Below, piece after piece: positions 7,730-16,775 of a stretch of DNA of 53,484 bases (its first letter is position 1; each line of letters starts with the position of its first letter). Under the pieces are notes generated by a model that was given only the letters and a program-made list of their open reading frames with translations, was not told the DNA's origin and ran no database searches. Both the position numbers and the translations under genes were made by a program. The stretch comes from Thermoplasmata archaeon (lineage in GTDB: Archaea; Thermoplasmatota; Thermoplasmata; Halarchaeoplasmatales; Halarchaeoplasmataceae): positions 1 to 53,484 of the forward strand of contig PUNG01000033.1 of assembly GCA_003551675.1 (NCBI GenBank), read 5' to 3'.

Positions 7730-9376
7730 TCAGTATTCGCCTCTTTTAACTATGGTATAAAGAAGCCATATTCCTATGAATACGGATACTAAAAAAATAT
7801 AAGGTCCGAACATACCTTCTTCTCCTGAAAGCACTATCAGTGCGGAACCCATAATTATTGCCGCAGCTATTATGGTAAAACTCAGTCTATTTGTGACGGT
7901 GTCTAGACGTTGTTCCATCTCCTTCAGGCCCACGTGCTCGATTTCAATCTTGAGTTCACCTTTTTCGAGGTTGTCAAGAACACTACTTGCTCTTTCTGGA
8001 AAATTCGTCAAAAATTCTTTATAGTTTTTGACCGAGTGAAAAGCTTCGATCATCTGTTTTTTTGGGCTATATCTTTCTTTTAAAACTTCTTCAACCACGG
8101 GTATCGAGGCCTTGAAAAAATCAAAATCTTCATCAAGGGTCGTACATATTCCTTCTATCTCCATCAAAGCCCTTTCCATCAAAAGAAAGTCTACTGGCAA
8201 AGAAATGTTATGTGTTCTTGCGATATCCATTATCTCATTTTCTAGCCCCTCTTTCAGCATGAGGTCCGGTTTATTCCTATAAAGGTGTAAAACGTTTTCA
8301 AGGTCCCAAACCAGTTGGTCTTCGTCATAGTCTCCATGTATGTCTCCAAGATCTAATAGTATGTTTTTTACATCCTCTATGTTGTTTTCAACCATAGCTA
8401 TGAATATATCGATGAGCTTATTTCTCATCTCATCGGTAAACATACCGATCGCTCCAAAATCTAACAAGACTAACACAGCCCCATCCTCTTCTTCTCTAAA
8501 ATGTATATTGCCTGGAGAGGGATCGGCATGGAATATACCATGGATAAAAAATTGTCTCATCATATTTCGAGCTAATTTTTCTGCCATATCTTTTTTAAAT
8601 TGATGAGGATAATCTGCGTCCATAAGGGTCCGCATACTCTCACCTTCAACGTTTTCCAGTATCAAGACCCTTTTAGTAAGGTATTCCCAGTGGACTTTGG
8701 GGATATGAATAGTATCGTCATCGGCGAATGCATTTTGAAAGCGTTGAGCGTTTCGGGCTTCTTCGGTGTAATCTAGTTCCTTTTCTAGCATCTTCTTGAA
8801 CTCTTTTGTTACATTGTGGGGCTGGTACAGTTCACTTTCAGGGTACAGGTCTTCCAGCATCTTGGTGAATCTCTCTATGAGTTCTAGGTCCGCCTTTACA
8901 TTATCTTCTATATCAGGGCGTTGAACCTTGATCACCACATCCTCTCCGTTTTTGAGTTTCCCTTCATGTACTTGCCCTATGGATGCCGATGCAAGGGGTT
9001 CGTTGTAAAATTCATCGAATATATCTACGATCCTTTCCCCTAATTCCTCTTCGATGATCTCTTTAGCTTTTTCAGGGGGAAACGGTGCGGCCTCATCGTG
9101 AAGTTTTTGGAGTTCTTTTGCAAAATGAGGAGGTAAAATATCGGGTCGGTTTCCCAAGAACTGACCGAGTTTTATAAAAGCTGGTCCCAGGTCCTCAAAT
9201 AGTGATCGTAACTCGGAGGCCTCTATCTCTTCCATCTTCTTTCCGATTTCAGTACTCATCTTCTCCTTAGAGATGAAGCTCATCAACCCCATCTCTCTTA
9301 TAAAATCAATGAATCCATGCTCCCGAAGGATATGTGCTAGTTCTCTCAGCCTTTTGATTTTCTTGGTTCTTTTCAT
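7730..9376 (-). CDS. UbiB/ABC1 (AarF) family atypical kinase
   Basis: Atypical protein-kinase-like ATPase linked in bacteria and eukaryotes to isoprenoid quinone and lipid metabolism. The 548 residues carry the family marks: KLGQ (69-72), the Ala-rich loop ASIGQVH (131-137) in place of a Gly-rich loop, Lys150, the catalytic loop HADPSPGN (283-290) and DFG (306-308). Two membrane helices close the C terminus (FTIIAAAIIMGSALIVL and YIFLVSVFIGIWLLY). The ATG at 9376 is used. It is convergent with the DUF835 gene (10-base gap) and divergent from the DUF885 gene. The archaeal substrate is not known. Confidence 0.92.
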   Translation of the reverse strand: MKRTKKIKRLRELAHILREHGFIDFIREMGLMSFISKEKMSTEIGKKMEEIEASELRSLFEDLGPAFIKLGQFLGNRPDILPPHFAKELQKLHDEAAPFPPEKAKEIIEEELGERIVDIFDEFYNEPLASASIGQVHEGKLKNGEDVVIKVQRPDIEDNVKADLELIERFTKMLEDLYPESELYQPHNVTKEFKKMLEKELDYTEEARNAQRFQNAFADDDTIHIPKVHWEYLTKRVLILENVEGESMRTLMDADYPHQFKKDMAEKLARNMMRQFFIHGIFHADPSPGNIHFREEEDGAVLVLLDFGAIGMFTDEMRNKLIDIFIAMVENNIEDVKNILLDLGDIHGDYDEDQLVWDLENVLHLYRNKPDLMLKEGLENEIMDIARTHNISLPVDFLLMERALMEIEGICTTLDEDFDFFKASIPVVEEVLKERYSPKKQMIEAFHSVKNYKEFLTNFPERASSVLDNLEKGELKIEIEHVGLKEMEQRLDTVTNRLSFTIIAAAIIMGSALIVLSGEEGMFGPYIFLVSVFIGIWLLYTIVKRGEY

Positions 9377-9526
9377 GACCCTTCTTTAGGGGTATTGTAA
9401 AGGTTGTAATTTAAGTTTTTCCGGATGTGCTTGTAACTTAGGAACAAAGAAAAGTTGTTAAATAACAGTAAACTCTTCGCAATCCTTGCTAAAACACTAA
9501 GCAGGCGTAAGAGGTTGTGAAATAAT

Positions 9527-11155
9527 ATGGAAGATATCAACAAAGAGTTCAAGGAATTCGAAAAAAAGGTTTTCGATACGTTAATCGAAAGGAATCCGGC
9601 CATGGCTACTCATTTTGGGATACATGACTACGATGATCAGCTACCTACTTTAACGAAAGAAAAACATCTGAAAGACGAGGAGATGGTGGAAGGATGGTTA
9701 CAACGATTGGAAGATTTCGATGGAGATGAATTGACAGAAGAGAATAGACTCGCTAAAAAATTGGGTATCCATATATTTGAACTACAACTTTTCTCCATGA
9801 AAGAACTTAGATTGTGGGAACAAGCTCCCTTCGCACCGAACATCATCGGTTCATCGATCTTTCCCTTACTAAAAAGAGAATTTGCACCTTTAGGAGAAAG
9901 GCTGAAAAGCATAAAAGGAAGGATCGAGGATATTCCAACAGCATTGGAGGAAGAAAGATCGAAGTTGGAAGATCCTGTAGATCTTTGGATCGATATGGCA
10001 ATAGAATCCGCAGAGCAGTTACCCATGTTATTCAAGCTTGTTCAGATGATGGCTAAAGAAAATGATTCTTTTGACGAGAAAAGTCTTTCGGAACTCAATC
10101 ATGCAATAGATGAAGCCGATTCAGCCATAGAGGATTACGTCGAATGGTTAGAAGGTCAAAAAAGAAAGGCAAAAGAAGATTATACGATAGGTAAAGAAAA
10201 ATTCGACGAGCTTCTTGAAAAGAGGAAGTTAGAGTACTCCTCTAAGGAGATACTCCATATCGGAGAAGATCTATTGGAGAAGGCAGAAAAGGATATGAAG
10301 AATTATGCAGAAGAGATAGACCCTGATCTAGACGTTGATGAAGTTTTGGATAAAGTCCGATCACATACACCGGAGAACTTTGAAGAAGCTTTGGGATGGT
10401 ACGAAGAAGGCCTAGAAGATGCAAAAAAATTCGTCGTGGATAATGACATAGCTACAATTGTGGATGATGAGGAGATAGAGGTTACGATAACTCCCGAATA
10501 TATGCGAAACATCATCCCGTTCGCCGCTTACATCTCACCCGCTAAATTCGATGAGAAAAAGAAAGGTATCTATGTTGTTACTCCACCAACTGATGAAAAA
10601 GTATTGAACAATTATTCATACTGGGACGTGAGAAATACCACGGTCCATGAGGGTTATCCTGGACACCACCTTCAACTGGCATCCGCTATCACAAATGACG
10701 ATATTTTCCGTATCTTTTCCCATGCGGTGGAGACGGTGGAGGGCTGGGCCCATTACTGTGAAGAGATGATGAAAGACCACGGCTTCGACGATACACCTGA
10801 AGCTTGGCTTATACAGACCAACGACGTTGTTTGGAGGGCCGTTAGGATCATAGTTGACGTGAAGCTGAGTACGGGTGAGATGTCATTCGACGAAGCGGTG
10901 GGTTTTTTAGTGGAGAAAGTTGGCATGGATGAAAGGGACGCTGAAAAAGAAGTGAAGCGCTATACTCAGAATCCAGCCTATCAACTGAGTTACCTATTGG
11001 GTAAAGAGATGATCAAAGATCTGAAAAAGGATGTCAAACAAAAGATGGGTGACGACTACTCAGAAAAGTTCTTCCATGATACGATACTGTTCGCAGGAAG
11101 CGTACCGATGAAATATTTGGGAGAGATATTTGAGAAAGAGATAGAAAGCTTTTGA
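9527..11155 (+). CDS. DUF885 family protein (predicted metallopeptidase)
   Basis: The 542-residue protein has the DUF885 signature HEGYPGHH (374-381) and downstream Glu in VETVEGWAHYCEEM (402-415), which together resemble the zinc site of HEXXH-type peptidases. Some bacterial relatives are described as dipeptidases, so peptide hydrolysis is a reasonable guess, not shown. No signal peptide is present, so it should be cytoplasmic. The ATG at 9527 follows AAGAGGTTGTGA, and TTAAATAAC near 9459 may be its TATA box. Confidence 0.85.
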   Translation: MEDINKEFKEFEKKVFDTLIERNPAMATHFGIHDYDDQLPTLTKEKHLKDEEMVEGWLQRLEDFDGDELTEENRLAKKLGIHIFELQLFSMKELRLWEQAPFAPNIIGSSIFPLLKREFAPLGERLKSIKGRIEDIPTALEEERSKLEDPVDLWIDMAIESAEQLPMLFKLVQMMAKENDSFDEKSLSELNHAIDEADSAIEDYVEWLEGQKRKAKEDYTIGKEKFDELLEKRKLEYSSKEILHIGEDLLEKAEKDMKNYAEEIDPDLDVDEVLDKVRSHTPENFEEALGWYEEGLEDAKKFVVDNDIATIVDDEEIEVTITPEYMRNIIPFAAYISPAKFDEKKKGIYVVTPPTDEKVLNNYSYWDVRNTTVHEGYPGHHLQLASAITNDDIFRIFSHAVETVEGWAHYCEEMMKDHGFDDTPEAWLIQTNDVVWRAVRIIVDVKLSTGEMSFDEAVGFLVEKVGMDERDAEKEVKRYTQNPAYQLSYLLGKEMIKDLKKDVKQKMGDDYSEKFFHDTILFAGSVPMKYLGEIFEKEIESF

Positions 11156-11309
11156 CCTCGTAAACATGATCAGGTTTGAATATCCATGGTGCATGTGGGA
11201 GAACCAAAAATAATTCTAGATCGTATCGTTGAGTAGTAAAAACCTTCTTTCTTTTTTAGATTCGAGAGGTGAACAGATTTAAGTACTATTTCAATATTTT
11301 AAAAAGGAT
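11156..11309 (+). promoter_or_regulatory. Spacer and promoter of the ABC exporter cassette
   Basis: T-rich runs at about 11242-11260 may end the DUF885 message. TTTAAGTA at about 11278-11285 lies about 27 bases before the ATG at 11310, so the first ABC gene is probably translated from a leaderless message. A 15-codon frame at 11166-11213 is probably chance. Confidence 0.45.
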
Positions 11310-12248
11310 ATGAGTGGTACACCCAAGATTCAGGCCCGAGATCTGCTGGTCAGATATGGCGATGTGATCGCACTGGACTCCTTCACAGCCGATATACCGG
11401 AAGGTGTAGTTGGTATATTAGGACCCAACGGTGCAGGGAAAACCACTTTCATAAAGGTACTACTCGGCTTGACCGAACCCCAGCGAGGAACGTACGTCAT
11501 AAACGCGGAAGTACCTCCATCAGAGATACATGATATCATCGGCTTCATGCCTGAGAACGAGTGCCTCAAAGGCGGGATGAACGCATTTGAAATGGTTTCA
11601 TACATGGGCTCTTTATCGGGTATGTCCACGATAGATGCTATACAAAGGGCACACGAGGTATTGGACTTCGTCGATGTCGGAGAGGAACGTTACAGGGAGA
11701 TATCATCCTACTCCACAGGCATGAAACAGAGGGTCAAGCTCGCCCAAGCCATAGTTCACGACCCGGAGATATTGATGCTGGACGAACCCACCAACGGCAT
11801 GGATCCCGAGGGTAGAGAGGAGATGCTCGATCTCATAGAAAAGATAGGTATGTTCGGGAAAACTATACTGGTTTCTTCACACCTGCTACACGAAGTTGAG
11901 CAGGTCTGTGGATATGCCGCGATAATCAACGAAGGAAAACTGCTGAGGCAAGGTAACATCAAAGAATTACTACAGTCTGAAGAGGGAAGATACCGTATCA
12001 AAGTCAGGGGTTCCAAGGATTCGATAGATGGATTCGTTAGAGCTCTGAAGAGGGATCATCATGTGGAGAGTCGTATCGATGAATCGGAGCAGGCGACCTT
12101 GGTGGTCAAAGGTATAGATGACAGCGATGAGCTACTGGATCTGGTGAGAGGTTCAGGTGTACAGATCAGGTATTATCGTCCCGACATCTTGTCTTTGGAA
12201 GATGTGTTCATAGAAACCTTTGAAGGAGGTGAATACCTTGGGGATTGA
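11310..12248 (+). CDS. ABC transporter ATP-binding protein (ABC-2 exporter type), first copy
   Basis: Cytoplasmic ATPase that powers the membrane partner encoded next. Walker A is GPNGAGKT (38-45), the signature reads STGMKQ (135-140) in place of LSGGQ as is usual in DrrA/CcmA-like exporters, and Walker B ends MLDEP (156-160). The C-terminal 90 residues after about 220 are an extra beta-rich domain like that in other ABC-2 ATPases. The cargo cannot be told. The gene overlaps the permease by 11 bases. With the next three genes it forms a cassette richer in G and C than its neighbours. Confidence 0.92.
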   Translation: MSGTPKIQARDLLVRYGDVIALDSFTADIPEGVVGILGPNGAGKTTFIKVLLGLTEPQRGTYVINAEVPPSEIHDIIGFMPENECLKGGMNAFEMVSYMGSLSGMSTIDAIQRAHEVLDFVDVGEERYREISSYSTGMKQRVKLAQAIVHDPEILMLDEPTNGMDPEGREEMLDLIEKIGMFGKTILVSSHLLHEVEQVCGYAAIINEGKLLRQGNIKELLQSEEGRYRIKVRGSKDSIDGFVRALKRDHHVESRIDESEQATLVVKGIDDSDELLDLVRGSGVQIRYYRPDILSLEDVFIETFEGGEYLGD

Positions 12249-13080
12249 CCCCATCGAATACACACCGTGGCACGGTAATAGGAGTGGGATATCACACCGT
12301 ATATTTGTCGTGATCAAGAAGATATTCAATACCAGTGTCAGATCTAAAGGGGTGATAGTCCTTCTGCTGATAGGTAGTATACTAGTGCATCTGATCCCTA
12401 TCATCAACGCTGTCATCGTTCCCCAGGAAAAATTGACCGCCGAGATCATGGTTCGCGGTTTGCCAACACTAGACCCCTATATGAGGGGTGAATTGTTCTT
12501 GATATTCTCCATATTACTCGCCGCCGTGGTGACTTCGGACCTTATATCTTCAGACTACCAAGATAACTCATTCATCCTTTACTTTTCACGCCCCATAAAA
12601 CCACCCCTCTACATGATCTCGAAATTGTTGGGTGGCATATCCGTCATATCTATGTTCTGTTTTGTCATGCCCATGGTGTTCTGCATAACCGTGATAAGCA
12701 CCCAGACGGGATCTGATTACTGGACAAGCTTAAAAGTGATGGGTTTGACCGCCTTAGCGGGCTTACTGACAACATCCTTCTTTTCCGTCATGGGATTGAT
12801 GTTGTCATCCATGACTAAAAGGAAAGCATACGCCGGTGTGGGAACCTTCGTAGCTTTCTTTGCACCCACCCTGATCGCCGAAATCTTCTCGGAATTCAAC
12901 GTTAATTGGAGGCTGCTGAGTCCCATAAACGTGTTACATTATACCTTCGATCTCATCTATGGTTACGATATACCACATAACATCGATACATCGCTATTTT
13001 TTGTGGCTCTATTCACCTATATTCTTCTGCCTCTATTGATAACTTACATCGTGATCCAAAGGAGGGCGATGGGTAAATGA
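12238..13080 (+). CDS. ABC-2 type permease, first copy
   Basis: Membrane subunit of 280 residues with about six helices, including a start near IVLLLIGSILVHLI, a segment containing FLIFSILLAAVVTSDLI and a C-terminal YILLPLLITYIVI. I chose the TTG at 12238, six bases after AAGGAGGTG; starting at TTG 12220 would place that ribosome site inside the gene. It pairs with the ATPase before it. SSDYQDNSFILYFSRPI is the ABC-2 segment after the second helix. The stop overlaps the next ATG as ATGA. Confidence 0.87.
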   Translation: MGIDPIEYTPWHGNRSGISHRIFVVIKKIFNTSVRSKGVIVLLLIGSILVHLIPIINAVIVPQEKLTAEIMVRGLPTLDPYMRGELFLIFSILLAAVVTSDLISSDYQDNSFILYFSRPIKPPLYMISKLLGGISVISMFCFVMPMVFCITVISTQTGSDYWTSLKVMGLTALAGLLTTSFFSVMGLMLSSMTKRKAYAGVGTFVAFFAPTLIAEIFSEFNVNWRLLSPINVLHYTFDLIYGYDIPHNIDTSLFFVALFTYILLPLLITYIVIQRRAMGK

Positions 13081-14003
13081 ACCTGATCAGAGCCGATAAA
13101 CTATCAAAATGGTACGGTGAAGTCATAGGATTGAATTCGTTCAGCGTGGATATCAGACCGGGTATAACCGGTATAGTTGGACCGAACGGTGCCGGAAAGA
13201 GCACGCTTTTCAAGATGATAATCGGTATGATCAGGCCCAGCCAGGGTGAGTTACTGGTCATGGGTCAGAGACCGTGGCTCAACTCAGAATTATCATCGAA
13301 GATAGGTTTTTGCCCCGACTACGATAACCTTCCAGACGAGGCCACCGGGCGTGAATTTTTACGATTGACCGGTGGGCTCCAGGGTATGCGGGGAAGAAGG
13401 TTGGATGGAAGGGTCCATGAGGTTTCAGAGATTGTTGGGATAGATTATGCTTTGGGTAGGAAGATCGCCGGTTACAGCAAGGGCATGAGACAGAGGATAA
13501 AGATCGCTGGTGCTATAATACACGATCCGGATCTTTTACTGCTGGATGAACCGCTCAGTGGTGCAGACCCCCAGGCAAGAAGGGCGTTGATCGATGTGAT
13601 CAAGGGTCTGCATGAAGAAAAGGGACATCATGTGATAGTGAGTTCTCACGTTCTCTTCGAAGTGGAGCGCATGACAAGCGATGTAATTTTGGTTTTCAAA
13701 GGAAGAGCGGTAGCCTCGGGACACATCTCACAGATAAGGAACCTGATAGACAAGCATCCACATAACATAATCATCAAGGGTGAAGGTATGGTGGAGCTTG
13801 GTAAGAGGCTACTAGAAAGGGATTATACGGTATCGGTGGGTTTCGACGGAGGTAAAGATCGTTTGAAGGTAGAAGTGAAAAAACCTGACCAGTTCTTCGA
13901 CGAGGTACCAGAGATGGTGCTGAAGGACGGAGGAAAATTGGAGGAGATGTACAGCATGGACGACAATCTGCAGGCGGTATTCAAATACCTGGTGGGGCGA
14001 TAA
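13077..14003 (+). CDS. ABC transporter ATP-binding protein (ABC-2 exporter type), second copy
   Basis: Second ATPase of the cassette, 308 residues. Walker A is GPNGAGKS (35-42), the signature YSKGMRQR (133-140) and Walker B LLLLDEP (153-159), followed by the D-loop SGADP and switch His in SSHVLFE. It is similar in plan to the first ATPase but clearly diverged, so this is an old duplication rather than a recent copy. Translation is coupled to the preceding permease through ATGA. It presumably works with the last permease. Confidence 0.92.
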   Translation: MNLIRADKLSKWYGEVIGLNSFSVDIRPGITGIVGPNGAGKSTLFKMIIGMIRPSQGELLVMGQRPWLNSELSSKIGFCPDYDNLPDEATGREFLRLTGGLQGMRGRRLDGRVHEVSEIVGIDYALGRKIAGYSKGMRQRIKIAGAIIHDPDLLLLDEPLSGADPQARRALIDVIKGLHEEKGHHVIVSSHVLFEVERMTSDVILVFKGRAVASGHISQIRNLIDKHPHNIIIKGEGMVELGKRLLERDYTVSVGFDGGKDRLKVEVKKPDQFFDEVPEMVLKDGGKLEEMYSMDDNLQAVFKYLVGR

Positions 14004-14004
14004 T

Positions 14005-14751
14005 ATGGACGGTGAGATGACCGCTTTCGTTTCATTGGCATCCTACAAGTTCAAAAAGATACTGCTGAACAAGAGGGTGGTAGCAGCCCTTGCAGTGGCT
14101 GTCATCGTGGTCGGTGTCATGGCCTACGCGTCTACTCAGGATGTAGAGCGACTACAGGATGGTACTATATTGTTGGATGTAATGTTCCTAACACTCTTTC
14201 TACCGGTACTCGTCATGCTATACAGTACTTCGGTGATACGTGAAGAGATAGAGGACAAGAGTATCACTCTGGTGATAGCTTCCCCCATGAAAAGGATCAC
14301 TGCATATCTCTCTTATTATTCATCTCTACTACTCGCCCTTATGCTGATCATGGGCGCCATACTTACGGCGGGCTTCCTTTCTTTCTTCATACCGCAGGGT
14401 ATGGATATGGACGCCCTCTACCTGTACAGGGATATGCTTTTGCTGGTTGTTATCGGCTGTGTGGTTTACTCGGCGCTGTTTTTAATGGTGAGTGTTATCA
14501 TTAAAAGGGCCATCTACTTTGGACTGTTCTACGCTTTCATATGGGAATCCTTCATCGGCTCCGTGCCCGGTAGGATAGCTGAATTCTCTTTCAGGCACTA
14601 CATAAGGAGTATCGGTGCTGGATGGATCGAATTCATGGAGTTTGGTAACGCTGCAGGAGTAGGACGGTCCTTCATGATATTAGGTGTAGTCTTCATCATA
14701 ATAATCGCCGCTGGCCTCTTGTTGTTCAGACATAAGGAATATCCTTGTTGA
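14005..14751 (+). CDS. ABC-2 type permease, second copy
   Basis: Membrane protein of 248 residues with six likely helices: an N-terminal AALAVAVIVVGVMAYA, a second VMFLTLFLPVLVMLY, then MKRITAYLSYYSSLLLALML, MLLLVVIGCVVYSALFL, IYFGLFYAFIWESFIG and a C-terminal MILGVVFIIIIAAGLLLF. EEIEDKSITLVIASPM is the coupling-helix region typical of ABC-2 permeases. The ATG at 14005 starts one base after the ATPase stop. It closes the cassette; substrate unknown. Confidence 0.88.
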   Translation: MDGEMTAFVSLASYKFKKILLNKRVVAALAVAVIVVGVMAYASTQDVERLQDGTILLDVMFLTLFLPVLVMLYSTSVIREEIEDKSITLVIASPMKRITAYLSYYSSLLLALMLIMGAILTAGFLSFFIPQGMDMDALYLYRDMLLLVVIGCVVYSALFLMVSVIIKRAIYFGLFYAFIWESFIGSVPGRIAEFSFRHYIRSIGAGWIEFMEFGNAAGVGRSFMILGVVFIIIIAAGLLLFRHKEYPC

Positions 14752-14809
14752 GATATAAGTGATAGTAATTATCTTCTTTAGAAAGAAAGAATTTCCCTGA
14801 CCGTCTTTA

Positions 14810-15316
14810 CTATCTATCTACCAATTCGTCCGCAGTTATCAGTGGAACAAGTTCTACATCCAGCTCTTTTAACTTTTCTTCCGCGCCCTCTTTTCTGTCC
14901 ACCACTACCAAGACTTTGTTTACCTTTGCCCCTGCTTCTCTCAACACTTCAACGGTTTCTACAGACGAGCCACCAGTTGTGGTAACGTCTTCAACAACTG
15001 TAACCATTTCGCCTTCTTCCAGTTTTCCTTCGATCCTTCCTCCTGTACCGTGACCTTTGCTTTTTTTACGTACCATCAGAAAAGGTAAGTCCGTTTCTAA
15101 CGATAGGGCTGTAGCGAGAGGAACCGCACCCAATTCCATACCTGCTATCTTTTCTCCTTCGACGAGAGATGTCATCTCAGTGGCTATCTCTTTTAATACC
15201 GCGGGATCAGTGCTGGCCAATTTTATATCCACGTAATAACTGCTCTTTTTTCCAGAGGTGAGTGTGAACTCACCATACTTTATCGCTCCGCAATCTTCTA
15301 ACATATTTTTTAACAT
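14810..15316 (-). CDS. pyrE: Orotate phosphoribosyltransferase
   Basis: Makes orotidine 5'-phosphate from orotate and PRPP in pyrimidine synthesis. The 168-residue protein has the flexible catalytic loop RKKSKGHGTGG (83-93) and the PRPP-binding motif VEDVTTTGGS (108-117). The length matches archaeal PyrE. The ATG at 15316 follows GGTGAAAAG and lies four bases after the carS stop, so the two genes are one transcript. Confidence 0.95.
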   Translation of the reverse strand: MLKNMLEDCGAIKYGEFTLTSGKKSSYYVDIKLASTDPAVLKEIATEMTSLVEGEKIAGMELGAVPLATALSLETDLPFLMVRKKSKGHGTGGRIEGKLEEGEMVTVVEDVTTTGGSSVETVEVLREAGAKVNKVLVVVDRKEGAEEKLKELDVELVPLITADELVDR

Positions 15317-15320
15317 CTTT

Positions 15321-15866
15321 TCACCAAGGTTCTTTTTTTAATCCTAGTTTGTAACCGATTATATTAACCCCTCGGTGTAGGAGGGGTAATACGAGCATTA
15401 TAACGATAGTCCCTAAAATACCTGGAAAGTCAAAATAGGTATCGGCGAACCATCCGTGACTTACGATAAAAGTTAGTATGAAAGATCCAACGACAAAATC
15501 GTATTGGTCGATGATAGGGGATTTTGCCCCTCTTTTTTTACCCATCCTTCTCTTGATGAAACTACCTCCTATGTCACCTAACAAGGCTCCGAAGGAGAGA
15601 GATAGAATAGGGATCAAACCTAGTGGTAGGTCAGGGTATAACGAAATAAAAGGTCTTAAAAGGAAATAAAGTACGATGCCTACCATGGTGGCGGAAGAAC
15701 CTCCACCGAAGAGTCCTCTCCATGTTTTCCCATCACCGAGGATTCTTTTTCCTTTCAGCTTTTTCCCTCCATCTATCGGAGGACCTCCTCCAAAAACCAC
15801 GGCTAGAGAATTAGCGATCATGGCGGGTATGAAGGAAAGGATGACTATCAATATGGATTCGATCAT
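15321..15866 (-). CDS. carS: CDP-archaeol synthase (CarS)
   Basis: Membrane enzyme that transfers CMP from CTP to unsaturated archaetidic acid, making CDP-archaeol for polar ether lipids. The 181 residues begin with a helix (ILIVILSFIPAMIANSLAV) followed by the family motif GGGPPIDGGK, then RILGDGKTWRG, and three more helices. The short cytoplasmic loop GDIGGSFIKRRMGKKRGAKSP and following IIDQYDFVVGS are the conserved CDP-alcohol active-site stretch. It lies between a creatininase-fold gene and pyrE on the same strand. It is diagnostic of an archaeon. Confidence 0.95.
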   Translation of the reverse strand: MIESILIVILSFIPAMIANSLAVVFGGGPPIDGGKKLKGKRILGDGKTWRGLFGGGSSATMVGIVLYFLLRPFISLYPDLPLGLIPILSLSFGALLGDIGGSFIKRRMGKKRGAKSPIIDQYDFVVGSFILTFIVSHGWFADTYFDFPGILGTIVIMLVLPLLHRGVNIIGYKLGLKKEPW

Positions 15867-15880
15867 TTGTTATACCTCGT

Positions 15881-16645
15881 TTAATTTCGCTCGAGATCTA
15901 TGACTGTTTTTATTCTCATTTTCAGCCTTTCTATACCGGCATCCCATAATTTTTCTCCCTTTTCTTTGCTAGCCTTTGTGGGGTCTCCGAGAACTCCGGT
16001 TCGCGTTAGCTCGTGGGTATTCCATGCGAAAGAAAATTCAGGTTCGTGTTCGAATTCTAGTTTTGAGTCGGGAAAATTCATCTCCTTTTTGGGAACTGTC
16101 CTTTCGTCAACGAGTTTTTCTCTGACCGCTAGAACCAACGAAGTTTCGAATTCTCCTGCGTGCATGTCGTTTTCACTCTCGATCAGTTCTTTTTTTTCAG
16201 GGTCCATAAGGTCAAAAGAGTCCATGTAAACGTCCATTCCTGTCTCTTTTTTCAACCTTCTTGCGGCGGTTTTGATCGTAGCTTCGTTGCCGCCGTGACC
16301 TGTTAATATGAATAATTTTATGAAGCCGTGCTGGATCACGGACCTACCTATGTTGATTATAATATCTTCAAGTGTTTTAGGATCGATGGTAACCGTGCCA
16401 GGAAATCCCATGTGATGATCACTGACTCCGTATGGTATTGTGGGCAATATCACTGGTTTTGGAGAGTCTAAACGCTTTACCGCTTCTTCGACTATATACT
16501 CCGCGTCAAAACTGTCAGTATCGAGTGGAAGATGAGGACCATGCTGTTCCAAACTACCTATTGGGAGTATGGTGGTTTTTACCAGTTTAGCTCTCTGCTC
16601 TAACTCCCAGCGGTTCATCTCGCCCCATCTGATCTTTTCTTCCAT
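15881..16645 (-). CDS. Creatininase-family metal hydrolase (possible ArfB-type formamide hydrolase)
   Basis: The 254-residue protein has the creatininase metal and active-site motifs: SLEQHGPHLPLDTD (31-44), LTGHGGNEAT and the Glu of HAGEFETSLV. In methanogens a member of this family, ArfB, removes formate from an early intermediate of riboflavin and F420 synthesis; other members act on creatinine or in mycofactocin maturation. Family is secure, substrate is not. The ATG at 16645 has no clear ribosome site and may be leaderless. CarS and pyrE follow closely (14- and 4-base gaps). Confidence 0.85.
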   Translation of the reverse strand: MEEKIRWGEMNRWELEQRAKLVKTTILPIGSLEQHGPHLPLDTDSFDAEYIVEEAVKRLDSPKPVILPTIPYGVSDHHMGFPGTVTIDPKTLEDIIINIGRSVIQHGFIKLFILTGHGGNEATIKTAARRLKKETGMDVYMDSFDLMDPEKKELIESENDMHAGEFETSLVLAVREKLVDERTVPKKEMNFPDSKLEFEHEPEFSFAWNTHELTRTGVLGDPTKASKEKGEKLWDAGIERLKMRIKTVIDLERN

Positions 16646-16775
16646 AGTGCGGTATCTACTTCACACTTTTACTTTTTTCGCAATTTTTGATACTTAAGCA
16701 GTTCCCGGTGTCAAAAATTGGTCAGAAAAAAGAAAAGTCTTATTAACCAAATAGTAACTCAAATTCTCGATAAGC

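Noticed and set aside
11166-11213. 15-codon frame rich in Trp and Met before the ABC cassette
   Set aside because: It lies upstream of the likely promoter, so it would not be on the ABC message, and it has no ribosome site.
11310-14751. ABC cassette as a mobile element
   Set aside because: No transposase, integrase, terminal repeats or tRNA-end duplication was seen around it.
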